Shown in pieces: positions 8,827-17,588 of a stretch of 64,000 bases of DNA; position 1 is the first letter of the stretch, and every line of letters begins with the position of its first letter. The stretch is from Hyphomicrobiales bacterium (GTDB lineage Bacteria > Pseudomonadota > Alphaproteobacteria > Rhizobiales > Rhizobiaceae). The stretch covers positions 1 to 64,000 of the forward strand of contig NVRK02000015.1 of NCBI GenBank assembly GCA_002400845.2. Direction: 5' to 3'. The notes under the pieces were generated by a model. That model worked only from the letters and a program-made list of their open reading frames with translations. It was not told the DNA's origin and made no database searches. A program made the translations under genes and the position numbers.

Positions 8827-10710
8827 TCATCCTTCCATCTTTGTTTGGACAATTAAATTTAAGTTTTCTTCAAGTATCTGGCGCTCCTGCGTATTGTTCC
8901 AACGCGGCAGTAGACGAATTATTGGTTGCCTCACGCGTCCCTTTCCAGCTCCAGATATTCTGTGGCTGGTTTTAGTAAGGGTGAAAGCGGTAATCCCAAT
9001 ATTAAAAGCCTTAAGACCCGCAGGGCATCGCACTTCGCATGCGGCAATAGGCATTATCAGTACTGCGGACAAAATGATCGCCTGCAAGCCACCAACCAGT
9101 GTGAATGGAAATATCTTGAGGGCATTTTCATGCGCATGTTGGATTGTTATTTGAGCTAAAAGCGTTCCGTAAATTAGCGCATTTATTATTAGAAAAAGAT
9201 AAAAACCAGACGCAGTTCCAGCATCCGTAATATAAAAAGCGAAAAGGCTAGACGCCAAAGAAAGAAAAGCATAGGGCGCCAAAAAACGATAAGGTAAGTA
9301 TTCTGATTTTGCCGAACCTTTGCGCGTAATACGAAAATCAACAAAAGATCCAGCTATTTGATCGCGGATCGCCGCCATACTCCCAATCAACGACCATGGC
9401 CATCTAGCAAACAGAAATGCCAGAGATTCCCAACTAATAATTTTTGCATCATTGGGACGATATGTTCCAGTAGACCTCCACCAATAGGCTAGCAGAATTA
9501 GAACAACAGATATTGGCAAAATATGGATAAAGAAATTAAAATAGGTGACATTTACAAAATGGATGCCGCTCGATAATGCGATAATAGGCAGTAAAAACAT
9601 CACCAACATAATGATGGAAAACATCGGATACCACAATTGAGAAAATAGAAATTGAAATCTCATACGCCAGCTTAATGTGGGAAAATAGATTGAAGAATGT
9701 TCCAGCATGATGGTCACAAGACTACGAGACCATTGGAATTCTTGAATTGCAAAATCTGAAAATGTAGCAGGACCTTCACCATGTGCAATTGCATTCAGCG
9801 CATGAACCCCCTTCCATCCGCCAGAATTCATTAACAAGGTCGTCGAATGGTCTTCTGCCAATTCTGGCCCAAGCCCCCCTATGTGTTTAAGAGCAGAGGT
9901 ACGCACAGCATAATGAGAACCTATGCATAGGGGGGCCCAACCGTTATTGTACCCCGTCTGTAAAGCGCCATGCATGCTTGCTTCAACATATAGACGACCA
10001 CGAGCAGACCAACTATTCTGCGCATTCTTATCGCAAATACTAGGGGCAGAAACATACCCAACTGAAGGGTCAGCAAACGGCCTCAATATTTCAATTAGAT
10101 AATTATGGTCAGGAACATGGTCCGCATCAAATTGTGATACAAAATCGTATTCCTTATACCCATGTCGGTCATAAAAATAAGCTAGATTGCCTTCTTTGCA
10201 GCGCGTTCTACGAGGCCATATTTTTCTGTGATACGCTTCTACACCATATCTACTCGAAATTTTAACACCACGCTTTTCACACCAGTTTATGGTTTCAAGA
10301 GAAGGATATTCATCCGCAAGCCAAGTATCGTGGCTATAGCCCTTTTGTTTTAGCAAGGCATTTAGAGTTTTTTTGACAATGGAAAATGGTTCAGACGGTG
10401 CCTTGGTAACCACCATCGCAATACGACCCGTAATCGTTTTCTTTAATTTTTTGGGCACTTTTCCCTTTGCAAATATGAATATAAAATATGCAGGGATCAA
10501 CGTTGCCCACATCAATAGAAAACTAACCAACGCAAACCTTGGTATTGAAAATACATGTTCTGGCGAAAGCCACCAAATCCAAAAAACCAAAAGAGTAATC
10601 AACCAAGCAGCGATACCGACATAATTAATCCACTTATCTCTGCCGCCAAAAATTGGTGCAAGATGAACGGTTGCCGAAGTTTTCTTATAGTTTTTTGGTT
10701 TTAAATTCAT
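8827..10710 (-). CDS. Processive family 2 glycosyltransferase (cellulose-synthase-like) for a surface polysaccharide
   Basis: This is a 627-residue inner-membrane synthase with two N-terminal membrane helices (about 30-80), a cytoplasmic GT-A domain and about six C-terminal helices. Catalytic landmarks are the DAD-type motif FDADHVPDHNYL, the acceptor-site EDHSTTLLMNSGGWK and the QxxRW-equivalent QEFQWSRSL. In the last, Gln stands where Arg is usual in cellulose synthases. No PilZ domain is visible. It shares a TAATG junction with the epimerase gene and is 4 bases from the hydrolase. UDP-xylose synthase and 4-epimerase upstream point to a pentose-containing polymer. The same gene order is remembered from the Sinorhizobium cluster controlled by CuxR. 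Confidence 0.85.
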   Translation of the reverse strand: MNLKPKNYKKTSATVHLAPIFGGRDKWINYVGIAAWLITLLVFWIWWLSPEHVFSIPRFALVSFLLMWATLIPAYFIFIFAKGKVPKKLKKTITGRIAMVVTKAPSEPFSIVKKTLNALLKQKGYSHDTWLADEYPSLETINWCEKRGVKISSRYGVEAYHRKIWPRRTRCKEGNLAYFYDRHGYKEYDFVSQFDADHVPDHNYLIEILRPFADPSVGYVSAPSICDKNAQNSWSARGRLYVEASMHGALQTGYNNGWAPLCIGSHYAVRTSALKHIGGLGPELAEDHSTTLLMNSGGWKGVHALNAIAHGEGPATFSDFAIQEFQWSRSLVTIMLEHSSIYFPTLSWRMRFQFLFSQLWYPMFSIIMLVMFLLPIIALSSGIHFVNVTYFNFFIHILPISVVLILLAYWWRSTGTYRPNDAKIISWESLAFLFARWPWSLIGSMAAIRDQIAGSFVDFRITRKGSAKSEYLPYRFLAPYAFLSLASSLFAFYITDAGTASGFYLFLIINALIYGTLLAQITIQHAHENALKIFPFTLVGGLQAIILSAVLIMPIAACEVRCPAGLKAFNIGITAFTLTKTSHRISGAGKGRVRQPIIRLLPRWNNTQERQILEENLNLIVQTKMEG

Positions 10711-11690
10711 TAGCGCACCCCAAATCCAAAATTAGGTGCAGCAGTACCAATGATAGATTCGATGTTTGAATATTTGGTTTTAAACCCAAGCAACGAATTG
10801 GCAAGTTTTGTATTCGCATATAATTCCGGTGGATCTCCGTACCTGCGTTTTGCAATTGAAACTGGTACTTTACACCCAGTAATAGTTTCAACCGCTTGAA
10901 GTATTTGCTTAACCGATATACCGCGACCTGAGCCCAGATTAACCGCCAAATTTTTTCCGCCGGAAGTTAAATATTCAAGCGCAGATATGTGCCCATTCGC
11001 CAAATCGCACACATGAATATAATCGCGAATGCAGGTACCATCCTTTGTATTATAGTCACTACCAAACACTTTCAAAACTGGAATATGCCCAGCGGCGGCA
11101 AGCAAGGCTCTAGGTATTAAGTGGGTCTCTGGGTCATGCTGTTCAACCAACTCACTATCAATATCTGCACCAGCAGCATTGAAATATCTAAGCGTTACAA
11201 AATGCAAATCATGTACTCTAGAAAAATCTTCCAGTGCATGCTCAATAATCAACTTTGTGCGACCATATGGATTGGTTGGATATTGAGGGCAGTTCTCATC
11301 AATTGGCAATTTTTCAGGGATGCCATATGTTGCACAACTGCTGGAGAATATGAAATTTTTCACGCCAGCATTTACGCAACATTCAAGTAATTGAAGACTG
11401 CCAACCACATTATTGAGATAATATTTTTCTGGTTTCGAAACAGACTCGCCTACATAAGCAGAGCCCGCAAAGTGGATCACCGCCAAAGGCTTATAGACAT
11501 CCAATGTTTTTGAAATGAGCGATTTATCTCCAATATCCCCCTCAACCAATGGCCCCCAACGAACATTATTTTTATGACCTGTGATAAGATTATCAACCAC
11601 CACAGGATGATACCCTCTCAGCGCAAGGCGCTTACAAGTATGGCTTCCAATAAAGCCAGCCCCCCCCGTTACAATCACAGTCTTGTTCAT
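10710..11690 (-). CDS. UDP-sugar 4-epimerase (UDP-xylose/UDP-glucose type)
   Basis: This extended short-chain dehydrogenase has 326 residues. The NAD-binding GGAGFIGSH motif lies at the N-terminus, followed by catalytic SSSCATYG and YGRTKLIIE (Tyr-X3-Lys) and the substrate-binding LRYFNAAGAD. It looks like GalE, but the upstream UDP-xylose synthase suggests it interconverts UDP-xylose and UDP-arabinose, as the Uxe enzymes do. I prefer the ATG at 11690 (MNKTVIVTGG); the track start is a TTG 18 bases upstream. The stop overlaps the synthase start (TAATG). Galactose epimerization cannot be excluded from sequence alone. Confidence 0.85.
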   Translation of the reverse strand: MNKTVIVTGGAGFIGSHTCKRLALRGYHPVVVDNLITGHKNNVRWGPLVEGDIGDKSLISKTLDVYKPLAVIHFAGSAYVGESVSKPEKYYLNNVVGSLQLLECCVNAGVKNFIFSSSCATYGIPEKLPIDENCPQYPTNPYGRTKLIIEHALEDFSRVHDLHFVTLRYFNAAGADIDSELVEQHDPETHLIPRALLAAAGHIPVLKVFGSDYNTKDGTCIRDYIHVCDLANGHISALEYLTSGGKNLAVNLGSGRGISVKQILQAVETITGCKVPVSIAKRRYGDPPELYANTKLANSLLGFKTKYSNIESIIGTAAPNFGFGVR

Positions 11691-11754
11691 AAACTTCATG
11701 CCTTCCAATTGGAAATCAAGATGAGTTTGATCTTCCTAACATTTTCGTTTCGTT

Positions 11755-12786
11755 CTAAATTTCTAATTCTGCTGCTAAGCCGTGTATGAATTTTCGACTT
11801 TTTTTGTCTCGCCTTTTTTCTGCTGATAGAAGCTTATCAAAATGCGCAATGGTTATTTTAAGACCTTTTTCTAGAGTTACGACAGGTTTCCAACCTAGCT
11901 TCTCACGTGCCTTATCAATATTTGGACAGCGACAGCGTGGGTCATCAACTGGTTTTTCTAAATAAATAATTTTTGATTTAGAACCAGTGAGTTTTATGAC
12001 GGTTTCCGCCAGTTCTTGGATAGAGAACTCTTCTGGGTTACCCAAATTATATGGCCCCGGGTCATTGCTCTTAGAATACATCAACCGCATGAAACCTTCG
12101 ATCAAGTCGTCCACGTAACAAAATGATCGCGTTTGTTGTCCATCTCCATAAATGGTGATGTCTTCATCTTGAAGTGCTTCCATAATAAAATTAGAGATTA
12201 CGCGACCATCGTCAGGCTGCATGCCGCCGCCATAGGTATTGAATATACGTGCAATTTTAATATTAGCATTGGCTTTGCGCCGATGATCGAAGAATAAGGA
12301 TTCCGCGCAGCGTTTTCCAACGTCATAGCAAGCTCTTGGGCCTATGGGGTTTACGTTTCCCCAATAGCTCTCTTTTTGTGGATGTTCCAGTGGGTCGCCA
12401 TAAGCTTCAGAAGTTGATGCTTGTAGAATACGAGCATTATTTCTAATGGCCAGGCGCAACATATTATAAGCGCCTACTACCGAAGTCATAGTAGTACCAA
12501 TGGGATCTGCTTGATAAGCTGGCGGAGAGGCAGGACAGGCAAGGTTAAATATTCGTTTTACTTTGAAATATTCGCAATCACGGATATCAGATTGATGAAA
12601 CACAAATTTAGGATGTTTTAAAAGCCCAACAATATTTTTCTTAGTACCAGTAAGCAGGTTATCCAGACAAATAACACTGTGTCCATCTTTAAGGAGCCTA
12701 TTGCATAAATGTGTGCCTAAAAACCCTGCACCACCTGTAACCAATATTGGTAAGTTAGATGCCGCTTTCTGTCGCCAGTATTTCAT
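11755..12786 (-). CDS. uxs: UDP-glucuronate decarboxylase (UDP-xylose synthase)
   Basis: This enzyme decarboxylates UDP-glucuronate to UDP-xylose. The 343-residue protein shows the NAD motif GGAGFLGTH, then the signature [15 protein letters not shown] and the catalytic stretch [15 protein letters not shown]...[19 protein letters not shown] (Tyr-X3-Lys). These separate the UXS family from other extended dehydrogenases. [17 protein letters not shown] is also typical. It is the first gene of the five-gene polysaccharide operon and supplies its nucleotide-sugar precursor. The ATG has GGAG 10 bases upstream. No regulator gene (such as an AraC-type CuxR) lies immediately upstream. Confidence 0.9.
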   Translation of the reverse strand: MKYWRQKAASNLPILVTGGAGFLGTHLCNRLLKDGHSVICLDNLLTGTKKNIVGLLKHPKFVFHQSDIRDCEYFKVKRIFNLACPASPPAYQADPIGTTMTSVVGAYNMLRLAIRNNARILQASTSEAYGDPLEHPQKESYWGNVNPIGPRACYDVGKRCAESLFFDHRRKANANIKIARIFNTYGGGMQPDDGRVISNFIMEALQDEDITIYGDGQQTRSFCYVDDLIEGFMRLMYSKSNDPGPYNLGNPEEFSIQELAETVIKLTGSKSKIIYLEKPVDDPRCRCPNIDKAREKLGWKPVVTLEKGLKITIAHFDKLLSAEKRRDKKSRKFIHGLAAELEI

Positions 12787-13263
12787 CAGGAACTACTCCA
12801 TACTTAAGTTCGCCGAAGACTCCCTATCCTCAGAGGTTATATTGTGTCCCTTAAGTCCCAATAAAAGTGTGAACGAGATTGAAAAACAATCCAAAATTCA
12901 ATCTGGCAAGCTACCAAATTAGCAAGAATTTAAATCGTCACATATCTTAAAGGCTTCCACTAAAATGTGTCTAGAGTATGATGAATGAAATTTATATACA
13001 GTAAAATCAATGCATAACGCATTATTTAAGACACAACAGATGTGTTCAAACCTGTAGTTAAGTACAGGCTCGGTGGCTTTTAATGCTGCTTTAGATGAAA
13101 GCACAAATAATAATTATTTGAACTGAATTAAAATCTAATATTACAGTTAAACCTGCCAGTAAATCAGCAATCAAAAAATATCTATGATGGAGGAGAGAGA
13201 TAATTAAAATCGCACGTGGATCAAGGCAAGGCCGACTGATACGCAAGATTTAAATCAACAAAA
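12787..13263. other. Promoter region of the polysaccharide operon
   Basis: This 477-base gap separates the UDP-xylose synthase gene from the tRNA. It has no credible coding frame. Small inverted repeats are visible: ACACA-ACAGA-TGTGT near 13031 and CCTGTA-GTTAAG-TACAGG at 13051-13068. They could be regulator sites or parts of a leader transcript. The operon promoter on the minus strand must lie here. Confidence 0.4.
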
Positions 13264-13340
13264 TGGTGGGCCCGGAGGGACTTGAACCCCCGACCAGACC
13301 GTTATGAGCGGTCGGCTCTAACCAACTGAGCTACAGGCCC
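13264..13340 (-). tRNA. tRNA with CAT anticodon (elongator Met or lysidine-type Ile2)
   Basis: The minus strand folds as a complete tRNA. The acceptor is GGGCCTG pairing with CGGGCCC, the D arm is AGCTCAGTTGGTTAGAGC, and the T arm is GGGGGTTCAAGTCCC. The anticodon stem is GACCG/CGGTC around loop CTCATAA, so the anticodon is CAT. The CCA end is encoded (13264-13266). It is not an initiator tRNA because the G-rich anticodon stem is absent. Whether it is methionine or the isoleucine tRNA modified by TilS cannot be settled from this reading. Confidence 0.95.
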
Positions 13341-13618
13341 CACGCTAATTTGAAAATCATCAAGATAAAATCAAATGAACGGCCCTCACCTAACCTTTTT
13401 GGCGAGGCTAAACAAGCCCTTGTTTCTACGAATTTGTAGGAAACATAAAAAACTTACATTTACTCAACCCTCGCCCCATACTGGCCAGATTTCAGCTTTA
13501 TTGCCAGCGTATAAGTATGCATATAAATATGTTCTAGAACATGCGTAAGAATAATTGAAATTTAGAGCACCAAACTAATTTAATTTTGAAACTTTAATTT
13601 AGATCGAAAGAAACTCCC

Positions 13619-14368
13619 ATGAAAAAAACGTTACACTCTTTCTTACTTGCCCTTGCGATCACAGCACCGCTTGCAATATCAACATCTTCTGCATTTGCAC
13701 ATGAGGTAAAAGTTGAACGCTCAATCATAAGCGTCTCTGGCACCTCAAAAACCAGTGTTGCACCAGACTTAGCAATCTTGAATTTGGGCGTATTACGCCA
13801 AGCCAAAACAGCGCGCGCAGCACTAGATGCAAACAATGCGGCAATGAAAGAAGTGTTAGCCGCAATGAAAAAGGTTGGCATTGAAGATCGAGATTTACAA
13901 ACTTCTAACTTTTCAATTAGACCGCGCTACGATCATCACCGCCCTAAAAAAGGTGAAATACAAAAACCACCACGTATTGTAGGTTACAATGTTTCGAACA
14001 ATTTAACTGTTCGTCTTCGCGACCTTTCTAAAATTGGCGAACTCTTAGACGTAAGCGTTACACTTGGCGTAAACAATGGTGGCAATATTAACTTCACCAA
14101 TGAAGACCCAAAGGCTGCGATTTCTATCGCAAGAGCCAAAGCCATGAAAGATGCACTGACAAAAGCAACCATATTAACCGATGCAGCTGGCGTTCAACTA
14201 GGTGATATCATTTCTATTAATGAAAACTTTTCAGCCCCGCGCCCAATTTCCATGGCACGTGGAAAAATGATGATGGCAGAAGCAATGGTGGCTGATTCTG
14301 TTCCAATTTCTGCAGGTGAAAACACCTACTCAGTAACGGTAAACGTACAGTGGGAAATAAAACAATAA
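13619..14368 (+). CDS. SIMPL-domain periplasmic protein (BP26/Omp28-like)
   Basis: This 249-residue exported protein of the SIMPL (DUF541) family corresponds to the Brucella immunogen BP26/Omp28. A signal peptide covers about residues 1-28 (ending SSAFA). The mature start RSIISVSGTSKTSVAPDLA, the central IVGYNVSNNLTVRLRDLSKIGELLD and VNNGGNINFTNEDP are family hallmarks. The family forms ring-like periplasmic oligomers, and its precise role is unsettled. It is monocistronic, with a strong hairpin terminator about 48 bases after the stop. Confidence 0.93.
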   Translation: MKKTLHSFLLALAITAPLAISTSSAFAHEVKVERSIISVSGTSKTSVAPDLAILNLGVLRQAKTARAALDANNAAMKEVLAAMKKVGIEDRDLQTSNFSIRPRYDHHRPKKGEIQKPPRIVGYNVSNNLTVRLRDLSKIGELLDVSVTLGVNNGGNINFTNEDPKAAISIARAKAMKDALTKATILTDAAGVQLGDIISINENFSAPRPISMARGKMMMAEAMVADSVPISAGENTYSVTVNVQWEIKQ

Positions 14369-14415
14369 TAAATAAATCAATAATTTCAATAACTTAAAAT
14401 AGAATATTGAATCAA

Positions 14416-14450
14416 AAAATAGCGCAACCTTATAAGGGCTGCGCTATTTT
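14416..14450. terminator. Bidirectional Rho-independent terminator
   Basis: The arms AAAATAGCGCA and TGCGCTATTTT are perfect complements, with CCTTATAAGG able to pair inside the loop. A-rich and T-rich flanks allow it to stop transcription from BP26 (plus) and from the convergent basic secreted-protein gene (minus). Confidence 0.85.
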
Positions 14451-14480
14451 ATTCTCATACTCATTTAAGCTTGATGGCTA

Positions 14481-14951
14481 TTAGTGATGACCTCTGTGTT
14501 TACGATTACGTTTATGAGCATGTCTGTCATATCTGCCACCATATCCATGACCTTGGTCATAATATGAGCCACCATAATAAATTGGCGTGCGATCTACCCA
14601 AGCAATGTTACAACGACGTCCACGACGCTCAAAAGCAACCTTTACCATAGAGCCACGTTTGCGACCTTTAACAATTACAAACCGGCGTCCAACGCGCTCT
14701 ACATGCGCATTTCTAACGCCAATGTCTCTTGCTTTGCGGATTGCTTTACGAGGTTTGCAAATCGATACATGTTTACGTTTTTTCTGCTTATAATGACCGT
14801 TACCACGTCTACCATTATCAATGGTCAGCGATCCATGCTTGCCATTAAAAGTGAAAGACACATTGCCGCCAGCTTGAGCAGGAGCAGCTAGAGAAAGACC
14901 AGCTGCAAAAATAACAGCCGCTAATCCAGTTGGAATAATTTTATTTAACAT
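14481..14951 (-). CDS. Basic, Gly/His/Tyr-rich secreted protein of unknown function
   Basis: This is a 156-residue protein when started at MLNKIIPTGL. That ATG is preceded by TAAGGAG at ideal spacing and opens a normal signal peptide (AAVIFAAGLSLAAPAQA), so the 33 extra residues in the track are leader. The mature chain is very basic. It contains a middle block CKPRKAIRKARDIGVRNAHVERVGRRFVIVKGRK and ends in a Gly/Tyr/His-rich tail (YYGGSYYDQGHGYGG, HKRNRKHRGHH). The middle block resembles short exported proteins common in rhizobia. I cannot assign a function. Confidence 0.75.
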   Translation of the reverse strand: MLNKIIPTGLAAVIFAAGLSLAAPAQAGGNVSFTFNGKHGSLTIDNGRRGNGHYKQKKRKHVSICKPRKAIRKARDIGVRNAHVERVGRRFVIVKGRKRGSMVKVAFERRGRRCNIAWVDRTPIYYGGSYYDQGHGYGGRYDRHAHKRNRKHRGHH

Positions 14952-15049
14952 TGGGTTCTCCTTAGGTTTTTCTTTGGCTAACACTTGTTTTTGCGCTGCC
15001 TTGAAAACATAGATACCCCATGCTGGCTGAACCATTTTGGAATCAGGCA

Positions 15050-15071
15050 TTCATATTCAGTTCATATTCAG
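15050..15071. repeat. Exact 11-bp tandem duplication
   Basis: The unit TTCATATTCAG occurs twice head-to-tail between the YjbQ gene and the basic secreted-protein gene. It is one of several short tandem duplications in intergenic DNA of this window. Confidence 0.9.
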
Positions 15072-15103
15072 ATTATGTTGCGTTAAGAAAATGCTTATAA
15101 ATT

Positions 15104-15523
15104 TTACGCGCTAATATGTGCAACCACTTGCCTGTCGTGCGGTGCATCACGATGCTCAAACAAATAGATACCTTGCCAAGTACCAAGTGCTAAACGCCCC
15201 TCAACAATGGGAATAGAAATTGAAACTTGCGTTAAAGCAGATTTGATATGTGCCGGCATATCATCTTCGCCCTCATAGGTATGCGTGATGTAGGCCATTG
15301 ACGGATCGCTGGTTGGCGGCACAAGCTTACTAAAAAAGTTTTTTAAATCCGTTTTCACTTCTGGGTCGGCATTTTCTTGAATGGTCACCGCGCAAGACGT
15401 GTGACGTACAAACAACGTCAACAGCCCTATTCGAACGTCTTCATTAGTGACAAATGAGTTCACCTCGCGCGTAAATTCGTAAAGGCCCTGCCCGTGTGTT
15501 TGAATAGAAAATGAAGTTTGCAT
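15104..15523 (-). CDS. YjbQ/UPF0047 family protein
   Basis: This 139-residue protein belongs to the YjbQ (UPF0047) family, with the conserved LTLFVRHTSCAVTIQENADPEV, HTYEGEDDMPAHIKSAL and LALGTWQGIYLFEHRD. The family forms compact trimers with a metal-like His/Glu/Asp site. Some members can replace thiamine-phosphate synthase, but the physiological role is unclear. It lies 26 bases downstream of the HlyU-family gene on the same strand and may be co-transcribed with it. Confidence 0.92.
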   Translation of the reverse strand: MQTSFSIQTHGQGLYEFTREVNSFVTNEDVRIGLLTLFVRHTSCAVTIQENADPEVKTDLKNFFSKLVPPTSDPSMAYITHTYEGEDDMPAHIKSALTQVSISIPIVEGRLALGTWQGIYLFEHRDAPHDRQVVAHISA

Positions 15524-15549
15524 AATTTTTCCGTTACATAAATTTCAAA

Positions 15550-15828
15550 CTAACCAAAAATACGATTGCCTTGCTCGTCAATCACTTGCTTGGCTTTTCT
15601 AATTGTCATCTCATTTGCCTGTTCTAAAGAAGGCAAAGTATCTGCACGAATAAGCGTGTGTTCTTTATTTTCGCCATTTATTACTTTGGTAATTTTACCG
15701 CAAATACGAAACTGCCCACCATCACGCATCGGTGTTGGCACAATAAAGCAATTTTTATATTCAATCGGCTCGATTGTAACCTTTGTTTCACGACTGCCGC
15801 CGCCAAATAGCTTTTTCAAAAAAGACAT
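15550..15828 (-). CDS. HlyU family protein
   Basis: This 92-residue protein begins MSFLKKLFGGGSRE and contains FIVPTPMRDGGQFRICGKI, EHTLIRADTLPSLEQAN and KAKQVIDEQGNRIFG. These match the HlyU family (PF10115) found in most Rhizobiales. Despite the name, taken from a Vibrio hemolysin activator, this family has no obvious DNA-binding helix, and its role in alphaproteobacteria is not established. The AGGAG site precedes the ATG. Confidence 0.85.
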   Translation of the reverse strand: MSFLKKLFGGGSRETKVTIEPIEYKNCFIVPTPMRDGGQFRICGKITKVINGENKEHTLIRADTLPSLEQANEMTIRKAKQVIDEQGNRIFG

Positions 15829-15993
15829 ATAGTTCTCCTAAATTCGTTACGCAGCTTTTAGCATTAGCCAGCTTGCGAGCCAAGCGATTGATCTATTAGA
15901 ATATTGACTCTTAGGTAACTTTCAAAAGTTATAAACACACGAGTCCTCAAGCAAAATAAGTTGACTCAAACGTAAACTGAAAACGCCAAAAAC

Positions 15994-16395
15994 CTATATT
16001 GAGATTCGTTTTACAACAACACTTGCCTTATCAAAGCTAATTCGTGCTTTATCTATTGCAGGCATGCTTTTTTGAGCCCACCCAATAAGCCCCATAATCG
16101 GTTGAAGCAACGACGCCCCCATTGGCGTTAGTGTATATTCAACGCTTGGTGGTTTTGTTGGAAACACTTCGCGCGATACCAAACCATCGCGCTCTAAGTC
16201 TCGTAATGATTGCGTTAGCATTCTTTTAGAAATATCAGGCAATGCCCTGCCCAATGCATTAAAACGTTTTGGCCCATCATCTAATTGCAATAATATTAAA
16301 GTCGTCCATTTTGCGGCTATATGGTCAAGCACATTGCGAACAGGGCATTTGCTTAACTGAATGTCTTCTATTCTCTTTTCTATATTTCCTGTCAT
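15994..16395 (-). CDS. HxlR family transcriptional regulator (QorR-like)
   Basis: This 133-residue winged-helix regulator of the HxlR family has an N-terminal cysteine ([23 protein letters not shown]) at the position that senses thiol-reactive compounds in family members. [24 protein letters not shown] is the recognition helix and wing region. It is transcribed divergently from an NmrA-type quinone reductase. The same pairing exists as ytfH/ytfG (qorR/qorB) in enterobacteria, so it most likely represses that gene and itself and is relieved by quinones or electrophiles. Confidence 0.88.
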   Translation of the reverse strand: MTGNIEKRIEDIQLSKCPVRNVLDHIAAKWTTLILLQLDDGPKRFNALGRALPDISKRMLTQSLRDLERDGLVSREVFPTKPPSVEYTLTPMGASLLQPIMGLIGWAQKSMPAIDKARISFDKASVVVKRISI

Positions 16396-16465
16396 CTCAC
16401 ACCTTTAAATATCTGCATACTTATCTTCTCTCTAAAACAAAGCTCTCTACATAAGTTTCCTGCTT

Positions 16466-16485
16466 AGGTTCCTTACAAGTAACCT
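16466..16485. promoter_or_regulatory. Candidate HxlR operator
   Basis: The inverted repeat AGGTT-N10-AACCT lies in the divergent promoter region, between the HxlR gene and the quinone reductase. Its position suits an autoregulatory operator. Arm length is only 5 bases, so the call is tentative. Confidence 0.3.
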
Positions 16486-16588
16486 TGTTACAAATTAGTG
16501 CCTCCTTTTCTCATACACAGAAGGTCTCTATATGAGACTTATAAACTAAAACGAACCTAGTTAATAGGCTTAACAAAAGGAAAATACT

Positions 16589-17449
16589 ATGACAAACACT
16601 CCCACTTATTTAGTAACGGGCGCATCTGGACAGCTTGGCACACTTGTAATCGAACATTTAAAAACACTAGTTCCAGCTAAACAAATAATTGCGTTGGTTC
16701 GAAATGATGAAGCTAAAAAACTTTATGAAAAGCAAAACATTGCAACCAGAATTGGTGACTATGACGATATTGAAAGTTTGAACCAAGCATTTGTTGGCGT
16801 CACAAACCTTTTGCTTATTTCATCTAATGCAATTGGTCAGCGTTCAACGCACCACACCAATGTTATAAAAGCGGCTGAAAAAGCCAACGTTACCTTCATT
16901 GCCTATACCTCTTTAATCAATGGCACTAAGTCAGACCTAAACCTAGCGGACGAACATATTGTGACAGAAGCCCTATTGAACGATAGTAAAATAGCTTCAT
17001 CAATTTTGCGCAATGGTTGGTATATCGAAAACTTCCTTCCAGCATTACCTTCAGAAATTGAAGGTGGCACTGTTTATGGTGCATCAGGTGATGGTAAATA
17101 CTCTGCAGCAACCAGAAGCGACTTAGCTAAAGCGGCCGCAATCGTACTTAGCGGCAAAGGCCATGAAGGTAAGGTCTATGAGTTAGGCGGCAATGCATTC
17201 TCGCGTGGTGATTACGCCCAAACAATTTCAAAAATCACTGGCAAAAAAGTCAACTTCCAAAACCTTGCGCAAGATGCCTACAAAAGCGCTTTGATCGAAC
17301 ACGGTCTACCCGATGCATTTGCAGATATTATTGCAGATTCAGAAGCAAAAGCCGCAAAGGGTTCATTAGAAAACCCATCAACAGATTTAGCAATGCTCAT
17401 TGGCCATCCAACCACTTCGCTTGAAGATAGCATTAAAGCAGTTTTATAG
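16589..17449 (+). CDS. NmrA/SDR-type NAD(P)H:quinone oxidoreductase (QorB-like)
   Basis: This is a 286-residue atypical short-chain dehydrogenase. The nucleotide-binding motif is VTGASGQLGTLVIEHL at the N-terminus, followed by ARIGDYDD-like TRIGDYDDIESLNQAF. ILRNGWYIENFLPALP and YGASGDGKYSAATRSDLAKAAAIVLSG are typical of QorB/YtfG. These enzymes reduce quinones with NADPH and respond to oxidative or electrophilic stress. AAGGAA precedes the ATG. The divergent HxlR regulator supports the assignment. A hairpin terminator follows the stop. Confidence 0.87.
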   Translation: MTNTPTYLVTGASGQLGTLVIEHLKTLVPAKQIIALVRNDEAKKLYEKQNIATRIGDYDDIESLNQAFVGVTNLLLISSNAIGQRSTHHTNVIKAAEKANVTFIAYTSLINGTKSDLNLADEHIVTEALLNDSKIASSILRNGWYIENFLPALPSEIEGGTVYGASGDGKYSAATRSDLAKAAAIVLSGKGHEGKVYELGGNAFSRGDYAQTISKITGKKVNFQNLAQDAYKSALIEHGLPDAFADIIADSEAKAAKGSLENPSTDLAMLIGHPTTSLEDSIKAVL

Positions 17450-17481
17450 AGCTATATAACAGGCCAAAAAAAGGCAAGAAA

Positions 17482-17512
17482 AAAAGGGCTACGCGATTTG
17501 CACAGCCCTTTT
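17482..17512 (+). terminator. Rho-independent terminator after the quinone reductase
   Basis: The arms AAAAGGGCT and AGCCCTTTT enclose ACGCGATTTGCAC, in which CGC and GC(A) can pair further. It follows the qorB-like stop by 33 bases. Nearly the same hairpin occurs at 19360-19388. Confidence 0.85.
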
Positions 17513-17588
17513 AACACCTATCTAAAAGCAATTGCCACACGCGTAAATTAATTTAGACCAGCCCCTCTATTGAGTTACGTTTTAAAAA

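Noticed and set aside
12919-13104. 61-residue minus-strand ORF upstream of the UDP-xylose synthase
   Set aside because: No ribosome site, low-quality composition, and overlaps small palindromes in the promoter region.
15550-15828. HlyU as regulator of the type I secretion pair
   Set aside because: The name comes from Vibrio hemolysin control. This family lacks a visible DNA-binding domain here and lies 9 kb from the exporter.
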